From positions 1-40,459 of IMG/VR virus record IMGVR_UViG_3300006810_000117: a stretch of 40,459 nt of DNA. One strand, written 5' to 3'. The notes under the pieces are model-generated. The model saw only the letters and a program-made list of their open reading frames with translations. It ran no database searches and was not told where the DNA came from. This DNA comes from a virus. This document shows positions 39,566 through 40,459 of this stretch, in pieces (the stretch's first letter is position 1; each line of letters begins with the position of its first letter). The position numbers were made by a program, and so were the translations under genes.

Positions 39566-40459
39566 TGGCAGCAACCACCAGCTTCTTTACGTCATCCGGG
39601 GTATCCTCGACACTGCAAACCACATTTGCTGAATCTGTAACAGCAGCCCAGGCAGCCCAAGTAGCAGCTGAGGCGGCTCAGACAGCTGCAGAAGCCGCAC
39701 AGACAGCTGCAGAAAACGCTAGAGACACAGCAAACACCCTCGCAGGTAATGCTCAACAGTCAGCCGCATCTACATCCACAGCCGAAACCAATAGTGCAGC
39801 CAGTGCAACAGCGGCGGCGACCAGCGAGACAAACGCATCGAACAGCGAAACTAATGCCGCAACCAGCGAGACCAACGCAGCCACTAGCGCATCTGCCGCA
39901 TCCACAAGCGAGACAAACGCTGCAACCAGCGAGACCAATGCGGCCACCAGTGCAACTAATGCCTCGACCAGCGAAACTAATGCGTCAACAAGCGCAACCA
40001 ACGCAGCAGCCAGTGCTACTGCAGCGGCAGCAAGTGAGACAGCCGCAGCTGCTAGCGAGACTGCAGCAGCAACTTCAGAGACAAATGCCGCAACGAGTGA
40101 GACCAACGCATCGAACAGTGCAACAGCAGCTGCGACAAGTGCGACTAATGCTTCAACTAGCGAGACCAACGCTGCCGCAAGCAACACACTGGCGCAGCAG
40201 TGGGCATCGCAGACGACTGGTATTGTCGATAGCACAGAGTACGCTGCAAAAGCGTGGGCTATCGGTGGCACTGGTGTCACAAACACATCTGGCGCAGGTG
40301 CATCTAAAGACTGGGCTACAAAAGCCACATCTGTAGACGGTACGGAATATTCAGCTAAGTCGTATGCTGCTGGCACATTGTCTGCCCTTAATGGTAGCGC
40401 AAAACAATGGGCGTTGGGCGGTGGCGGCAGCTTTGACCGAGACACAGCCGTCACAGGCT
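39565..40459 (+). CDS. Tail fibre protein, N-terminal part (continues at base 1)
   Basis: The ATG at 39565 overlaps the adaptor stop (TAATG). The frame runs to the window end and joins position 1 in frame, because 40072 is a first codon position. Residues 1-25 are the likely virion-binding end ('MAATTSFFTSSGVSSTLQTT'). Residues about 26-190 are Ala/Ser/Thr/Asn/Glu heptad-like repeats ('ATSETNAATSETNA') forming a long shaft. The repetitive composition also opens long false frames on both strands here. The repeats are probably where assembly broke. Confidence 0.88.
   Translation, partial: MAATTSFFTSSGVSSTLQTTFAESVTAAQAAQVAAEAAQTAAEAAQTAAENARDTANTLAGNAQQSAASTSTAETNSAASATAAATSETNASNSETNAATSETNAATSASAASTSETNAATSETNAATSATNASTSETNASTSATNAAASATAAAASETAAAASETAAATSETNAATSETNASNSATAAATSATNASTSETNAAASNTLAQQWASQTTGIVDSTEYAAKAWAIGGTGVTNTSGAGASKDWATKATSVDGTEYSAKSYAAGTLSALNGSAKQWALGGGGSFDRDTAVTG
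40072..40459 (+). repeat. Right copy of the contig-end overlap (matches 1-388)
   Basis: Gap-free match to 1-388 with 16 differences, 15 of them silent. It shows that the molecule closes on itself (a circular map from circular permutation, concatemers or terminal redundancy) and that more than one strain contributed to the sequence. Confidence 0.85.

Noticed and set aside
39780-40190. CRISPR-like or minisatellite array
   Set aside because: The short direct repeats (variants of AGCGAGACCAACGC) are in frame with the fibre gene, encode SETNA-type heptads and have no constant spacer structure.
39749-40454. Long open frames on both strands across the fibre repeats
   Set aside because: They result from the repetitive Ala/Ser/Thr codons of the fibre shaft. 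Their products are Gln/Pro/Arg- or Ala/Val-repeats with no start signals.
1-40459. Direct terminal repeats as real genome ends
   Set aside because: The end overlap lies inside the fibre gene and its two copies differ at 16 sites. True terminal repeats of one molecule are kept identical, so this is an assembly closure.

Overview
The window is an essentially complete genome of a tailed podovirus, very probably a marine phage of an alphaproteobacterium. Every convincing gene is on the + strand. The genome was opened inside a tail-fibre gene: bases 1-388 and 40072-40459 are the same stretch of that gene, so the circularised unit is about 40.07 kb. The two copies differ at 16 sites, almost all silent, which points to a metagenomic or population assembly rather than a clonal genome. 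The marine alphaproteobacterial assignment is inferred from the gene families: a GTA-type 3-TM holin, a B12-dependent ribonucleotide reductase, small marine-podovirus proteins, and roughly balanced base composition by eye. SAR116- or roseobacter-like hosts fit; a very AT-rich host fits less well. The overall content recalls cobavirus/Zobellviridae-like and integrase-carrying marine T7-like podoviruses, but no database was searched.

Layout. 39565-40459 plus 1-672: main tail fibre. 685-5130: a cassette of short receptor-binding-type proteins, four of which carry C1q-like beta domains. 5127-7095: lysis module (membrane proteins, T4-type lysozyme, 3-TM holin). 7133-7164: strong terminator closing the late block. 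7171-7186: a promoter-like motif opening the early block. 7231-7280: the 3' half of a tRNA-Arg gene, read as attP. 7322-9336: small early genes and a tyrosine integrase. 9409-11913: single-subunit RNA polymerase. 11986-20781: replication and nucleotide block. Within that block the order SSB, endonuclease I, primase-helicase, DNA polymerase A and 5'-3' exonuclease is the T7 gene 2.5-3-4-5-6 order; it is followed by DUF3310, MazG and class II RNR genes. 20782-21457: non-coding control region. 21458-39564: tail, ejection, packaging and head genes.

How it works together. A perfect 14-mer (TTGTGTTCCCCCAT) occurs four times, each time in an intergenic gap at the head of a gene block: early/att, RNA polymerase, replication, and late. 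It is the best candidate for the promoter of the phage's own RNA polymerase. The 676-bp non-coding region at 20.8-21.5 kb adds an array of 10-bp repeats flanked by two hairpins that share sequence, which could be an origin, packaging or concatemer-processing site. The head and packaging genes (terminase with nuclease, P22-like portal with C-terminal coiled coil, SU10/DUF5309-like capsid protein) are unlike T7, so the phage is a mosaic of T7-type replication and non-T7 morphogenesis. The integrase and tRNA fragment indicate capacity for lysogeny, although no repressor was recognised and the DNA polymerase carries the Tyr variant usually linked to lytic phages.
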